The notes under the pieces are model-generated. The model was not told the origin of the DNA and did not search any database. It saw nothing but the letters and a program-made list of their open reading frames with translations. A stretch of DNA of 64,000 nucleotides, from assembly GCF_018138715.1 (NCBI RefSeq), contig NZ_JAGSHX010000006.1:2108001-2172000 (forward strand), written 5' to 3'. A program made the position numbers and the translations under genes. Origin of the DNA: Streptomyces asiaticus. GTDB lineage: Bacteria; Actinomycetota; Actinomycetes; Streptomycetales; Streptomycetaceae. Numbering within the stretch: position 1 is the stretch's first letter; each line of letters opens with the position of its first letter. This document shows positions 1 through 8,095 of the stretch, piece by piece.

Positions 1-83
1 TGCTAGCCGCGCAAGCGCTGGCATATGCCGAAATGGCTTCAGCGAGCGGTAGTCCGATGACGGCGCCTTACGGACAGGATGGG

Positions 84-680
84 TCAGGGAGCAACGTCCC
101 GGTTGCGCCAGCTGAGCGAATAGGCTGCCCGGCGAGCGCGCATCAATTCCCCGAGAGGCCGATGCTCCGGTGCCGCGATCCAAGGGTTGAAGCTGCTCTT
201 CTCGACGGTCTCGGCGAATGCCTTGTCCGGTGCTTGCCGAGGCACGCGCAGTCGCCCCACGGTGAGCCACGGCGCGTCCCAGTGGACCGACGAGTCTTCG
301 ATCGGCGTACGACTCTCATCCTCGAAGAACTGGGCTTGGAAAAGGAACTCCAAGTCGTCGTCCGCGAGTCGCGTATGGATGTCGGCGGCCAGATCCTTGC
401 GTCCTTTTTTGTTGATCGTCGTGGAGGCGGCGCACAGTTTCAACCGGGCCGCGTACTCGCCGAATGTGATGGGCATGATGCTGAAGAAGTCATGCGTGGC
501 GAATCCGCTGAACGGCTTCGCCATGTCCCGGAAGTTCACGACGGCACTGCGTGTCATCTGTGGCTTCGTTGCGACCTTACGGAGAGCGGCTCCGGGCGCG
601 CTCGTGGAGAGATCGACGATTCCCACGACGTCCGCGCTGCCGCCGACCTTCAGGGTCGGCATATTCTGAGACCTCGTCAA
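84..680 (-). pseudogene. Catalase-family protein, C-terminal remnant
   Basis: The 198-residue frame looks like the C-terminal part of the short haem-binding catalase-family proteins (SrpA/KatE-like, usually about 340 residues). The signs are a PITFGEYAARLKLC stretch, RTPIEDSSVHWDAPW near residue 130, and an ending FNPW...EHRPLGELMRARRAAY that is typical of this family's C-terminus. The N-terminal half, which should carry the distal haem histidine, is missing. A stop codon lies two codons upstream of the TTG that opens the frame, so no full-length version can be read. Base composition here is clearly lower in GC than in the rest of the window. I infer a decayed, possibly acquired gene. A functional short protein cannot be excluded, and the family call rests on motif memory only. 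Confidence 0.5.
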
Positions 681-1052
681 TGTTCAGGTGGTTTTTCAGG
701 TTGTTCAGGCGGAATTCACCGTCTCCCGCCGAGCATTGCGGTCGACGACACGTCACGCCAATGCCGATTGCCCGAGCCGTCATGCCGATCGGGCATGGCA
801 GCAGCATGGTGCGGTTCTCCTCAACCTCGGCCCCTCGGCCCCTCGGCGACGAGCCGCTCGACCAGCTCCTGCACCCTCGCCGGGCAGTCCGCCGCACCCC
901 AGTGCGGCGGAGGGCTGTTTAAATAAATTAGGAATAATTCTTGACAGGGTTTCGGCCGCGGGCCACAGTCTTCGCCGTGACGCCGACGACGCCCTGTCCG
1001 AGGGCGGCCGCGTCATGTCTCCTTCCTGCTTCCCAACCCTATGGAGAGGCAC
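681..1052. other. Low-GC intergenic region upstream of the galactoside operon
   Basis: No credible gene is seen here. It holds three TTCAGG copies at 682-687, 695-700 and 704-709. A stretch at 917-940 is almost pure A/T, which is rare in this genome and directly precedes a TTGACA hexamer. It is the boundary between the low-GC left edge and normal chromosomal composition. Confidence 0.5.
941..969 (+). promoter_or_regulatory. Candidate vegetative promoter for the alpha-galactosidase operon
   Basis: TTGACA lies at 941-946. A weak -10-like CACAGT follows at 964-969 after a 17-base spacer. The AT-rich block at 917-940 could act as an UP element. The position, about 80 bases before the first gene, suits an operon promoter. 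The -10 match is poor, so this is inference. Confidence 0.35.
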
Positions 1053-3830
1053 GTGACTTCACCCCCGCCCGCCGGCCCGCCCACACGGAGACCCCGCCAC
1101 CGCACCCTCACCCGCGGCGCCGTCGCGACCGCGATCGCCGTGGTCCTGGCGACGGCCGCGGGCCCCACCGCCACGGCCGCGCCCGCCGCGGACCAGAAGG
1201 CACCCACCGTGGACCAAGGAGCGCCCGACTACTACGACAGCGGGCTCGCCCCGACGCCCTACATGGGCTGGAACACCTACTACGCCCTGGGAGCGCCCAC
1301 CGAGAAGGAGGTACGCGCGGTCGCCGACAAACTCGTCAGCAGCGGGTTGCGCGACAGCGGGTACGACATCGTGTGGCTGGACGGCGGCTGGCAGGCCGAC
1401 AACCCGCGGGACGCGCGGGGCCGGCTGGCGGCCCACCCGGACCGCTTCCCCTCCGGGATCCCGGCCCTCGTCTCCTCTCTGCACCAGCGCGGTCTGCGGG
1501 CCGGTGTCTACACCGACGCCGGCACCTACGACGGCGGCAAGAGCTGCGGCCTCGGCAGCCGTGGCCACTACACCGAGGACCCACGGCAGTTCGCGGACTG
1601 GAAGATCGACGCGATCAAGGTCGACTTCCTGTGCGGTATCGGCGAGAAGCTCGATCCGGGCCCGGCCTTCAAGGAGTTCGGCGACGCGGTCGCGAAGTCC
1701 GGACGCCGGATGCTGCTGAACCTGTGCAATCCCCTCACCGACGACTGGGGCCTGCCGCACACGCCCGAGCAGGACGCGCACAACGCCTACGCCTACGCCT
1801 ACGCCCCGACGATCGCGGACTCCTGGCGCACCGGCACCGACATCGCCTGGAGCACCCCGAGCCCCGGACAGTGGCCCAATGTGCTGCGCAACATGGACGC
1901 CAACGCCTGGCACCCCGAGGCGCAGGGCCCCGGTCACTACAACGACCCCGACTACCTCATCCCCATGCGCCGCATGGCCGACGGCTCGCTGGAGCTGACG
2001 GAGGAGGAGTCCACCACGCAGCTGGTGATGTGGGCCGAGATGGGCTCCCCGCTCGTCATCGGCTCCGACCCCCGCACCCTGTCCGACGCGATGCTCCGGA
2101 CGCTGCGCAACCCGGAGATCATCGCCGTCGACCAGGACCCCCTGGCCGTCCAGGGCGTGCGGGTGGCCACCGACTCCGTCGGCGACGTCTACGGCAAGGT
2201 CCTCTCGGGCCACGGCCGGAGCGCCGTCGTCCTGCTCAACCGCTCGGACCGGCCCGCCGAGCGGACGGTGAACTTCTCCGACGTGGCGCTGGGCGGCCCG
2301 GTCACGGTCCGCGACCTGCGCGCGCGTGCCGACCGCGGGACGCACACCGGGTCGTACACCGTCGAGGTGCCGGCGCACGGCACCGCGTTCCCCACGCTCA
2401 CCGGCGCGGACGCCCTCCCCGGCGCGGACCTGGGCGGGAAGACCTCGGCGAGCCCGGCCGTCGTACGCGACGGCGACGCGCTGATCACCTTCTTCCGCGG
2501 ACCGGGCGGTGCCCTCGTCCAGCACACGGACGACGGCGGCGACGGCGGGCCGCGGACGAAGGACCTCGGCGGCCCGGCGCACGGAAAGATACTCGGACAG
2601 CCCTCCGCGCACGCCTCGGCGGGCGGGCGGATCGACGTCTTCGTGCGGGGCGCCGACTCCGGGGCGTACCGGCGGGTCTTCGCGCACGGGCGCTGGGGCG
2701 GCTGGCAGGACCTCGGCGGGAGGCTGACCGACGCCCCCTCGGTGGCGTTCACCGACGGGACGCACTGGACGCTGACCGCGCGCGGCGCCGACGGGCGGAT
2801 CACCCAGCGGGGGCCGTCGTCCGGCTGGTCGTCGCTCGGCGCGCCGGGCGACCGGCCCACGTACGGCAGGCCGTCGGCGGTCGTGGACGCGCGGGGGCGG
2901 GTCCATGTGGCCGTCCGGACCTCCGCGGACGAGGTGTGGAGGCGGTCGCGCGACGCCTCCGGGCAGTGGTCGGAGTGGAGTTCGCTCGGCGGGACGGTGA
3001 GCGGCAGCCCGACGCTGGTCGCCGTGGGCGACGCGGTGGTGCTGTACGCGCGGGCCGGTGACTACACCCTCTGGCAGCGGCGGTACGGACACGGCGGCTG
3101 GCAGGGGTGGGCCAAGCGGCAGGAGTTCCCCGGCGCCGCGTTCGACGGTGCGCTCGGGGCGGTCCCGGGCCCGGACGGCGCGGTCGACGCCGTGTACCGC
3201 GGGGTCGACGGCTCCGCGGGCGGCGGCGCGCGCGTCGACCACGCGACGATCGCCCGCACCGACGTCGTCTGGCCCAGCGACAACACCGCGCCGCTGGACC
3301 GGCTGGCTGTCCAGTACGGCTTCCTGCACGCCCACGCCCCGCACGTGATGAGTTCCTGGGTCACCGACGCTCCCGGTGTCTTCGACCCCCGGCCGCGCAG
3401 CCTCGCCTTCCGCTTCGTCACCGCCATGTGCGGGGTTCTGGGCATCGGCGCCGACCTGCGCCACTGGGACGCCGGGCAGCGCGCCGAGGCCGCCCGCTGG
3501 ATCGCCCGCTACAAGGAGGTGCGCGATGTCATCCACCTCGGCGAGGCCCGGCTCCTGGGCAGCCCGCTGGACGCCACCTGCGGGGTGCAGTACGACGGTC
3601 CCGACGGACGCACCGTCGTCGCCGCGCTCGGCACCGGCCGCCTGGGCGGCGCCCCGCTCGTCCCGGGGCGTCCGGCCCGGCTCCGGCTGCGCGGCCTCGA
3701 CCCGGCCGCCCGCTACCGGGACGCCGCGTCGGCGACCGCCTACAGCGGCGCCCATCTGCTGCACTACGGGCTGCCGTTCGCCTGGAGCGCCGGGCACGAC
3801 GCGGAACTGGTGGTCCTGACCCGGCAGTAG
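1053..3830 (+). CDS. Secreted chimeric alpha-galactosidase: GH27 domain, beta-propeller, GH36 C-terminal fragment
   Basis: Hydrolyses terminal alpha-galactosides outside the cell, judging from a signal peptide (basic RRPRHRTLTRG, a hydrophobic run, then TAAPA). Start: a GTG at 1053 is preceded by GGAGAGG; the upstream in-frame ATG at 1041 has no ribosome site. Numbering from that ATG, the GH27 barrel opens at YMGWNTYYALG. It has the nucleophile Asp195 in IKVDFLCG and the acid/base Asp in YNDPDYL (302), and ends near residue 450. Then come WGGWQDLGG/WSEWSSLGG repeats of a PLL-like propeller (about 460-725). From about residue 730 the sequence switches to the C-terminal part of a GH36 alpha-galactosidase: SAGGGARVD, then VWPSDNTAPLDR carrying the GH36 acid/base Asp, then its C-terminal beta domain. 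The GH36 nucleophile region is absent. GH27 activity is probably intact. The GH36 part looks like a deletion-fusion remnant or an accessory module. Confidence 0.85.
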   Translation: MTSPPPAGPPTRRPRHRTLTRGAVATAIAVVLATAAGPTATAAPAADQKAPTVDQGAPDYYDSGLAPTPYMGWNTYYALGAPTEKEVRAVADKLVSSGLRDSGYDIVWLDGGWQADNPRDARGRLAAHPDRFPSGIPALVSSLHQRGLRAGVYTDAGTYDGGKSCGLGSRGHYTEDPRQFADWKIDAIKVDFLCGIGEKLDPGPAFKEFGDAVAKSGRRMLLNLCNPLTDDWGLPHTPEQDAHNAYAYAYAPTIADSWRTGTDIAWSTPSPGQWPNVLRNMDANAWHPEAQGPGHYNDPDYLIPMRRMADGSLELTEEESTTQLVMWAEMGSPLVIGSDPRTLSDAMLRTLRNPEIIAVDQDPLAVQGVRVATDSVGDVYGKVLSGHGRSAVVLLNRSDRPAERTVNFSDVALGGPVTVRDLRARADRGTHTGSYTVEVPAHGTAFPTLTGADALPGADLGGKTSASPAVVRDGDALITFFRGPGGALVQHTDDGGDGGPRTKDLGGPAHGKILGQPSAHASAGGRIDVFVRGADSGAYRRVFAHGRWGGWQDLGGRLTDAPSVAFTDGTHWTLTARGADGRITQRGPSSGWSSLGAPGDRPTYGRPSAVVDARGRVHVAVRTSADEVWRRSRDASGQWSEWSSLGGTVSGSPTLVAVGDAVVLYARAGDYTLWQRRYGHGGWQGWAKRQEFPGAAFDGALGAVPGPDGAVDAVYRGVDGSAGGGARVDHATIARTDVVWPSDNTAPLDRLAVQYGFLHAHAPHVMSSWVTDAPGVFDPRPRSLAFRFVTAMCGVLGIGADLRHWDAGQRAEAARWIARYKEVRDVIHLGEARLLGSPLDATCGVQYDGPDGRTVVAALGTGRLGGAPLVPGRPARLRLRGLDPAARYRDAASATAYSGAHLLHYGLPFAWSAGHDAELVVLTRQ

Positions 3831-3880
3831 AGCCCTTGCCCCCGCCCCCGCCCGAAGTCCAGCGAAGGAGCCCGACCCCG

Positions 3881-4651
3881 ATGGAACAGCCCCGCCGCCA
3901 CGGTGACCGCTTCACCGACCGCACGGCCGTGGTCACCGGAGCCGCCTCCGGCATCGGCGCCGCCACCGCCGAACGCCTCGCCCAGGAGGGCGCCGCCGTC
4001 GTGCTCGCCGACATCGCCGAGGAGCGCGGCGCGGCGGCCGCCGACCGGATCGCCGAGGACGGCGGCCGCGCCCGCTTCGTGACCGCCGACGTCTCCACGG
4101 AGGAGGGCTGGCAACGGATCGCGGCGGCCGCCCGCGGCTTCGGACCTGTCGACGTACTCGTCAGCAATGCCTACACCGTCGACGTCACCCCCGCCCACGA
4201 AACGTCCCTGGACTCCTGGCAGCGGCAGCTCGCCGTCAACCTCACCGGCGCCTTCCTCGGCTTCCGGGCCGTCCTGGACGATCTGCGCGCCCGCCGCGGA
4301 GCCGTCGTCCTGACCTCGTCCGTCCACGCCCACAAGGGCATCCCCGGCCACCCGGCCTACGCGGCCTCGAAGGGGGCGCTGCTGTCGCTGTGCGGGCAGC
4401 TCGCCGTCGAGTACGGCCCCGAGGTGCGGGTCAACGCGGTGCTGCCCGGCCCGATCCTGACGGCGGCCTGGGACCGGGTCTCCGCCGAGGACCGCGCGCG
4501 CAGCGTCGCCGAGACGGCGGCGGGCCGGTTCGGCACCCCGGAGGAGGTGGCCGCGGCCATCGCCTTCCTCGCCTCCCACGAGTCCTCGTACATCACCGGT
4601 GCGAGTCTTCTCGTGGACGGCGGCTGGAGCGTCGTCAAGCCCTCCGCATGA
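3881..4651 (+). CDS. SDR-family dehydrogenase, probable galactose 1-dehydrogenase
   Basis: A 256-residue classical short-chain dehydrogenase. The cofactor loop is TGAASGIG (19-26). Asp44 after beta-2 (VVLADI) suggests NAD rather than NADP. The catalytic Ser147, Tyr160 and Lys164 are present (TSS...YAASK). The usual NNAG is replaced by SNAYT. The ATG at 3881 follows GAAGGAG at a spacing of 10, whereas the open frame extends far upstream inside the galactosidase. The gene lies 50 bases after an alpha-galactosidase and in an operon with galactonate dehydratase. The natural inference is oxidation of galactose to galactonolactone, the first step of the De Ley-Doudoroff route. Substrate is inferred from context only; fucose, arabinose or glucose are alternatives. 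Confidence 0.75.
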   Translation: MEQPRRHGDRFTDRTAVVTGAASGIGAATAERLAQEGAAVVLADIAEERGAAAADRIAEDGGRARFVTADVSTEEGWQRIAAAARGFGPVDVLVSNAYTVDVTPAHETSLDSWQRQLAVNLTGAFLGFRAVLDDLRARRGAVVLTSSVHAHKGIPGHPAYAASKGALLSLCGQLAVEYGPEVRVNAVLPGPILTAAWDRVSAEDRARSVAETAAGRFGTPEEVAAAIAFLASHESSYITGASLLVDGGWSVVKPSA

Positions 4652-4688
4652 CCACCGCGATCAGCTCGCACCAGAAAGGCAGTACGAC

Positions 4689-5480
4689 ATGACGCCCTAC
4701 GCCCGCCGCGGCGTGCACGGCCAGACGGTGGAGGCACTCGCCCGCCGCGTCCTGAGCGGCGACCTCCCCGAGGGATCCACCCTGGACCTGGTCGCCCTCC
4801 AGAGCGAACTGGATGTCAGCCTCACCGCCCTGCGCGAGTCGCTGAAGGTGCTGGCCGCCAAGGGGATGGTCGACGCCCGGCAGAAGCGCGGCACCTTCGT
4901 GCGGAGCCGTTCGGACTGGAACCTGCTCGACGCCGACGTGCTGCGCTGGCAGTTCGAGAGCGACCGCACCTCCGACGCCGACAGCGCGCTGCTGCGCAAC
5001 CTCGCCGAGGTGCGCGGCATCATCGAGCCGGCGGCCGTACGGCTGGCCGCCGAGCGGCGCACCGACGCCGACCTCGCCGCCCTGGACGCCGCCGTGGACG
5101 CGATGGGGCAGGGCGGCTCCGACGCCGCCCACGCCGTCGAGGCCGACCTCGCCTTCCACCGCGCGCTGCTCGCCGCCACCCACAACGAACTCCTCGAACG
5201 CATGGAGATGGTGATCGAGTCGGGCCTCGCCTACCGCGATCGCATCGTGCACAGCTCCCCGCACAGCGAGGATCCGGTCCCCGCCCACCGCGCCGTCCTG
5301 GACGCCGTGCGCGACCGGGACCCGCGGGCCGCCGAGGCCGCCATGCGGGCCCTGCTCGACCAGGCCGGCCGCGACCTGGACCGGATCGGCGGCTCCCCCG
5401 ACCCCGGCGGCTCCCCCGACCCCGGCGGCTCCCCCGACATCGGCTCCCACAACGACACGGAAGGGCCCACCGGCCAGTGA
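4689..5480 (+). CDS. GntR/FadR-family regulator, likely DgoR-type repressor
   Basis: 263 residues. An N-terminal winged helix (QTVEALARRVLSGDLPEGSTLDL...LTALRESLKVLAAKGMV, followed by a KRGTFV wing) precedes a helical FCD effector domain with the metal/ligand motifs DLAFHRALLAATHN and AHRAVLDAV. ATG at 4689 is the start because the winged helix begins there; the frame runs upstream without a domain. The C-terminus has three GGSPDP-type repeats from 18-base DNA repeats at 5388-5441, an unusual low-complexity tail. It overlaps the next gene by 4 bases. Family precedent (E. coli DgoR) and operon position suggest control of the galactonate genes, with a sugar-acid effector. Confidence 0.85.
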   Translation: MTPYARRGVHGQTVEALARRVLSGDLPEGSTLDLVALQSELDVSLTALRESLKVLAAKGMVDARQKRGTFVRSRSDWNLLDADVLRWQFESDRTSDADSALLRNLAEVRGIIEPAAVRLAAERRTDADLAALDAAVDAMGQGGSDAAHAVEADLAFHRALLAATHNELLERMEMVIESGLAYRDRIVHSSPHSEDPVPAHRAVLDAVRDRDPRAAEAAMRALLDQAGRDLDRIGGSPDPGGSPDPGGSPDIGSHNDTEGPTGQ

Positions 5481-6622
5481 AGATCACCCGTATCGAGACC
5501 TTCCTCGTACCGCCGCGCTGGCTGTTCTGCCGCGTCGAGACCGACGACGGCGTGGTCGGCTGGGGCGAACCCGTGGTCGAGGGGCGCGCCGAGGTGGTGC
5601 GCGCCGCCGTCGACGTCCTCGCCGGCTACCTGGTCGGCCAGGATCCGCTCCGCATCCAGGACCACTGGCAGGTGCTCACCAAGGGCGGCTTCTACCGTGG
5701 CGGACCCGTCCTGTCCAGCGCCGTCGCCGGCCTCGACCAGGCCCTGTGGGACATCGCGGGCAAGACCTACGGCGCCCCCGTGCACGCCCTGCTGGGCGGC
5801 CCCGTGCGCGACCGCGTCCGGGTGTACGCCTGGGTCGGCGGCGACGAGCCCGCCGAGCTGTCCGAGCAGATAGCCGCGCAGGTCGAGGCGGGGTTCACGG
5901 CGGTGAAGATGAACGGCGCCGGGGCGACCTCCCCGATGCCCACCGCGGCCGAGACCGCCGCGGTCGTGGACCGCCTGGCCGCCGCCCGTGAGGCGCTCGG
6001 CCCGGACCGCGATGTGGCCGTCGACTTCCACGGCCGCTTCACCGCCGCCGGGGCCCGCCGCGTCCTGCCCGAACTGGCCGCCCTCCACCCGCTGTTCGTG
6101 GAGGAGCCGGTCGTACCCGAGCACGGCCATCTGCTCCCCGGCCTGGTGGCCGCGAGCCCGGTGCCCCTCGCCACCGGTGAACGGCTCTACGGCCGTACGG
6201 AGTTCCTCCCGGTCCTCGCCGCGGGCATCGCCGTCGCCCAGCCCGACCTGTCCCACGCGGGCGGCATCTCCGAGGTCCATCGCATCGCCTCGCTCGCCGA
6301 GACCTACGGCGCCCAGCTCGCCCCGCACTGCCCGCTCGGCCCCATCGCGCTGGCGGCCAGCCTCCAAGTCGCGTTCGCGACGCCGAACTTCCTGATCCAG
6401 GAGCAGAGCCGCGGCATCCACTACAACAAGGAGGCCGATCTGCTGTCCTACCTCGTCGACCCCGAGCCGTTCCGCTTCGTGGCCGGCCATGCGCCACGCG
6501 GCGACGCCCCGGGCCTCGGCATCACCATCGACGAGGCGGCCGTGCGCGCGGCCGACCGCACCGGGCACGCCTGGCGCAACCCGGTCTGGCGGCACCCCGA
6601 CGGCTCGTTCGCGGAGTGGTGA
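5477..6622 (+). CDS. dgoD: D-galactonate dehydratase
   Basis: 381 residues, the length of E. coli DgoD (382). It converts D-galactonate to 2-dehydro-3-deoxy-galactonate. Enolase-superfamily residues are intact: metal ligand Asp183 and general acid His185 in VDFHG, EEPV and GERLYGR for the next metal ligands, QPDLSHAGGI, and the catalytic base His284 in APHCPLGP. It ends with the QEQSRGIHYN signature seen in DgoD. The GTG start at 5477 overlaps the regulator's TGA. This is the most securely identified enzyme of the cluster and sets the pathway assignment. Manganese/magnesium-dependent and cytoplasmic by family. Confidence 0.93.
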   Translation: MKITRIETFLVPPRWLFCRVETDDGVVGWGEPVVEGRAEVVRAAVDVLAGYLVGQDPLRIQDHWQVLTKGGFYRGGPVLSSAVAGLDQALWDIAGKTYGAPVHALLGGPVRDRVRVYAWVGGDEPAELSEQIAAQVEAGFTAVKMNGAGATSPMPTAAETAAVVDRLAAAREALGPDRDVAVDFHGRFTAAGARRVLPELAALHPLFVEEPVVPEHGHLLPGLVAASPVPLATGERLYGRTEFLPVLAAGIAVAQPDLSHAGGISEVHRIASLAETYGAQLAPHCPLGPIALAASLQVAFATPNFLIQEQSRGIHYNKEADLLSYLVDPEPFRFVAGHAPRGDAPGLGITIDEAAVRAADRTGHAWRNPVWRHPDGSFAEW

Positions 6623-6626
6623 CGGC

Positions 6627-7433
6627 GTGCTGGAGATCGTCACCGACCCCGCGCACGGCGGCCGCTGGACCTCGCTCCGCGCGGACGGACACGAATGGCT
6701 GTGCACCGCCCGGATCCGGAGCGTGCGGGTGTCGCCCGGGGACGCCTTCGTGGACGCGGGCGGCCTGGAGGAGTGCGTCCCCACCGTCCGCGGCGCCCCC
6801 GACCACGGCGACGCCTGGGCGCGTCCGGGGCGGCGCGAGGGGGACGCGGACACCGTGCGCTGCGACCGGTTCGCGCTGACGCGCACGATCCGCGGCACGG
6901 CCGACGGCGCCGAGGCCGACTACGTCCTCCGCGCCGGGCCGGGCTTCCGCTTCATCTGGGCCGCCCACGCCCTGCTCGACCTGACCCCGCGCGCGACCCT
7001 GCGGCTGCGCGAGGGGGCGCGCACCCGGGTCTTCCCGGAGGCCGCGCCGCTGCTGGACCGGCCCTGGCCGGCCGGGGCGCCGTGGGTCGAGGGCGACTGG
7101 CCCGCGCCCCTGGGCCTGGCCCTCGACCGGTTCGGACCGGACGACGGCACCGCGGTCGGCGCGGTCGTGGACACCCCGCGCGCTTGCCTCCACGACGGTG
7201 CGCGGTGCCTGGCCCTCGCGCTCGAGGCCGACGGCCAGCCGCTGTCCGTCGCCGTATGGCGCAACCTCGGTGGCTTCCCCGCCGGAAACCCCTACCGCAG
7301 CACAGGAGTCGAGCCGATGCTCGGCCGCGCCTTCGACCTCGCCGACGCGGGACCCGCCGACGCCGCGTGGGTCCCCGCCTCGGGCGAGGTCCGCTGGCGG
7401 CTCACGCTCACCGCGACCCGCCGCTGCCCCTGA
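6627..7433 (+). CDS. Aldose 1-epimerase-like (galactose mutarotase fold) protein
   Basis: 268 residues from a GTG at 6627, four bases after dgoD. The sequence has the feel of the galactose-mutarotase/YeaD beta-sandwich family: AHGGRWTSL near the start, an internal FIWAAHALLDL histidine segment, and EPMLGRAFDLAD toward the end. A role in interconverting sugar anomers before or beside the dehydrogenase step would fit the operon. Catalytic residues cannot be assigned with certainty, so the enzymatic claim is inference from fold and context. Confidence 0.6.
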   Translation: MLEIVTDPAHGGRWTSLRADGHEWLCTARIRSVRVSPGDAFVDAGGLEECVPTVRGAPDHGDAWARPGRREGDADTVRCDRFALTRTIRGTADGAEADYVLRAGPGFRFIWAAHALLDLTPRATLRLREGARTRVFPEAAPLLDRPWPAGAPWVEGDWPAPLGLALDRFGPDDGTAVGAVVDTPRACLHDGARCLALALEADGQPLSVAVWRNLGGFPAGNPYRSTGVEPMLGRAFDLADAGPADAAWVPASGEVRWRLTLTATRRCP

Positions 7434-7465
7434 ACCCGCCCCATCGCTGACGAGGAGTTCCGCCC

Positions 7466-8095
7466 GTGGACCTGCGAGCCGCCCTGGCCGCCCATAGGCT
7501 GGTCGCCATCGTGCGCGGCAGCGACCCCGAGGCCGCGCTGCGCACCGTACTGACCCTGGCCGACGAAGGCATCGAACTGATCGAGGTGTCGCTGACCACC
7601 GGGGACGCCCTGACCGTCATCGAGCGGGCCCGCAAGGCCCTCGGCCCCGGCCGCCCCCTCGGCGCGGGCACCGTGCTCACCGCCGACGACGCCCGCGCCG
7701 CCCACCGGGCGGGCGCCGACTTCGCCGTCACGCCCGGTCTGGGCGAGGGGATGTCCACCGCGCGCGAACTGGGCCTCCCGGTGCTGGCCGGGGTCATGAC
7801 CCCGACCGAGGTGATCGGCGCACGCGCGCTCGGCGCCGAGGCGTTGAAGATCTTCCCGGCCGCCCAGGCGGGCGGGCCTGGCTATCTCAAGGCGCTGCGG
7901 GGGCCGTTCCCGGACGAGGTGTTCGTACCGGTCGGCGGCGTCGACGAGGCCGCGGCCCGCGCCTATCTGGCCGCCGGGGCGACCGCGGTCGATCGGCTCG
8001 CCCCTCATCGGCGACGCGCCGACGGCGGCGGTCAGGACGCCCTGCGCGCCCGCGCACGAGCCTTCCACGCCGCGGTCCGGGAGGCCGCCGCATGA
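7466..8095 (+). CDS. dgoA: 2-dehydro-3-deoxy-phosphogalactonate aldolase, with an internal scrambled segment
   Basis: 209 residues in the KDPG/KDPGal aldolase family: VAIVRG start, ELIEVSLTT (catalytic Glu region), GAGTVLT, FAVTPGL, the Schiff-base Lys128 in EALKIFPA, then FVPVGGVD. The GTG start follows GAGGAG at 8 bases. After GATAV the family expects a glycine-rich phosphate-binding loop like GVGSPLIGDAADGG. Here the encoded residues are DRLAPHRRRADGG. The nucleotides at 7992-8019 spell the expected IGSPLIGDA in another frame, so a 2-base loss near 7991 and a 1-base loss near 8019 compensate each other. Phosphate binding is probably impaired. Either true decay or sequencing error would explain this. 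The gene overlaps the next by 4 bases. Confidence 0.8.
   Translation: MDLRAALAAHRLVAIVRGSDPEAALRTVLTLADEGIELIEVSLTTGDALTVIERARKALGPGRPLGAGTVLTADDARAAHRAGADFAVTPGLGEGMSTARELGLPVLAGVMTPTEVIGARALGAEALKIFPAAQAGGPGYLKALRGPFPDEVFVPVGGVDEAAARAYLAAGATAVDRLAPHRRRADGGGQDALRARARAFHAAVREAAA

Noticed and set aside
33..926. 297-residue plus-strand open frame over the catalase remnant
   Set aside because: The minus strand shows recognisable catalase-family motifs. The plus frame has none.
1041..1052. ATG at 1041 as the galactosidase start
   Set aside because: It has no ribosome site, whereas GGAGAGG directly precedes the GTG at 1053.
1059..3797. 912-residue minus-strand open frame opposite the galactosidase
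   Set aside because: It is composed of Gly/Arg/Val/Pro shadow sequence without any domain, while the plus strand has clear glycosidase motifs.
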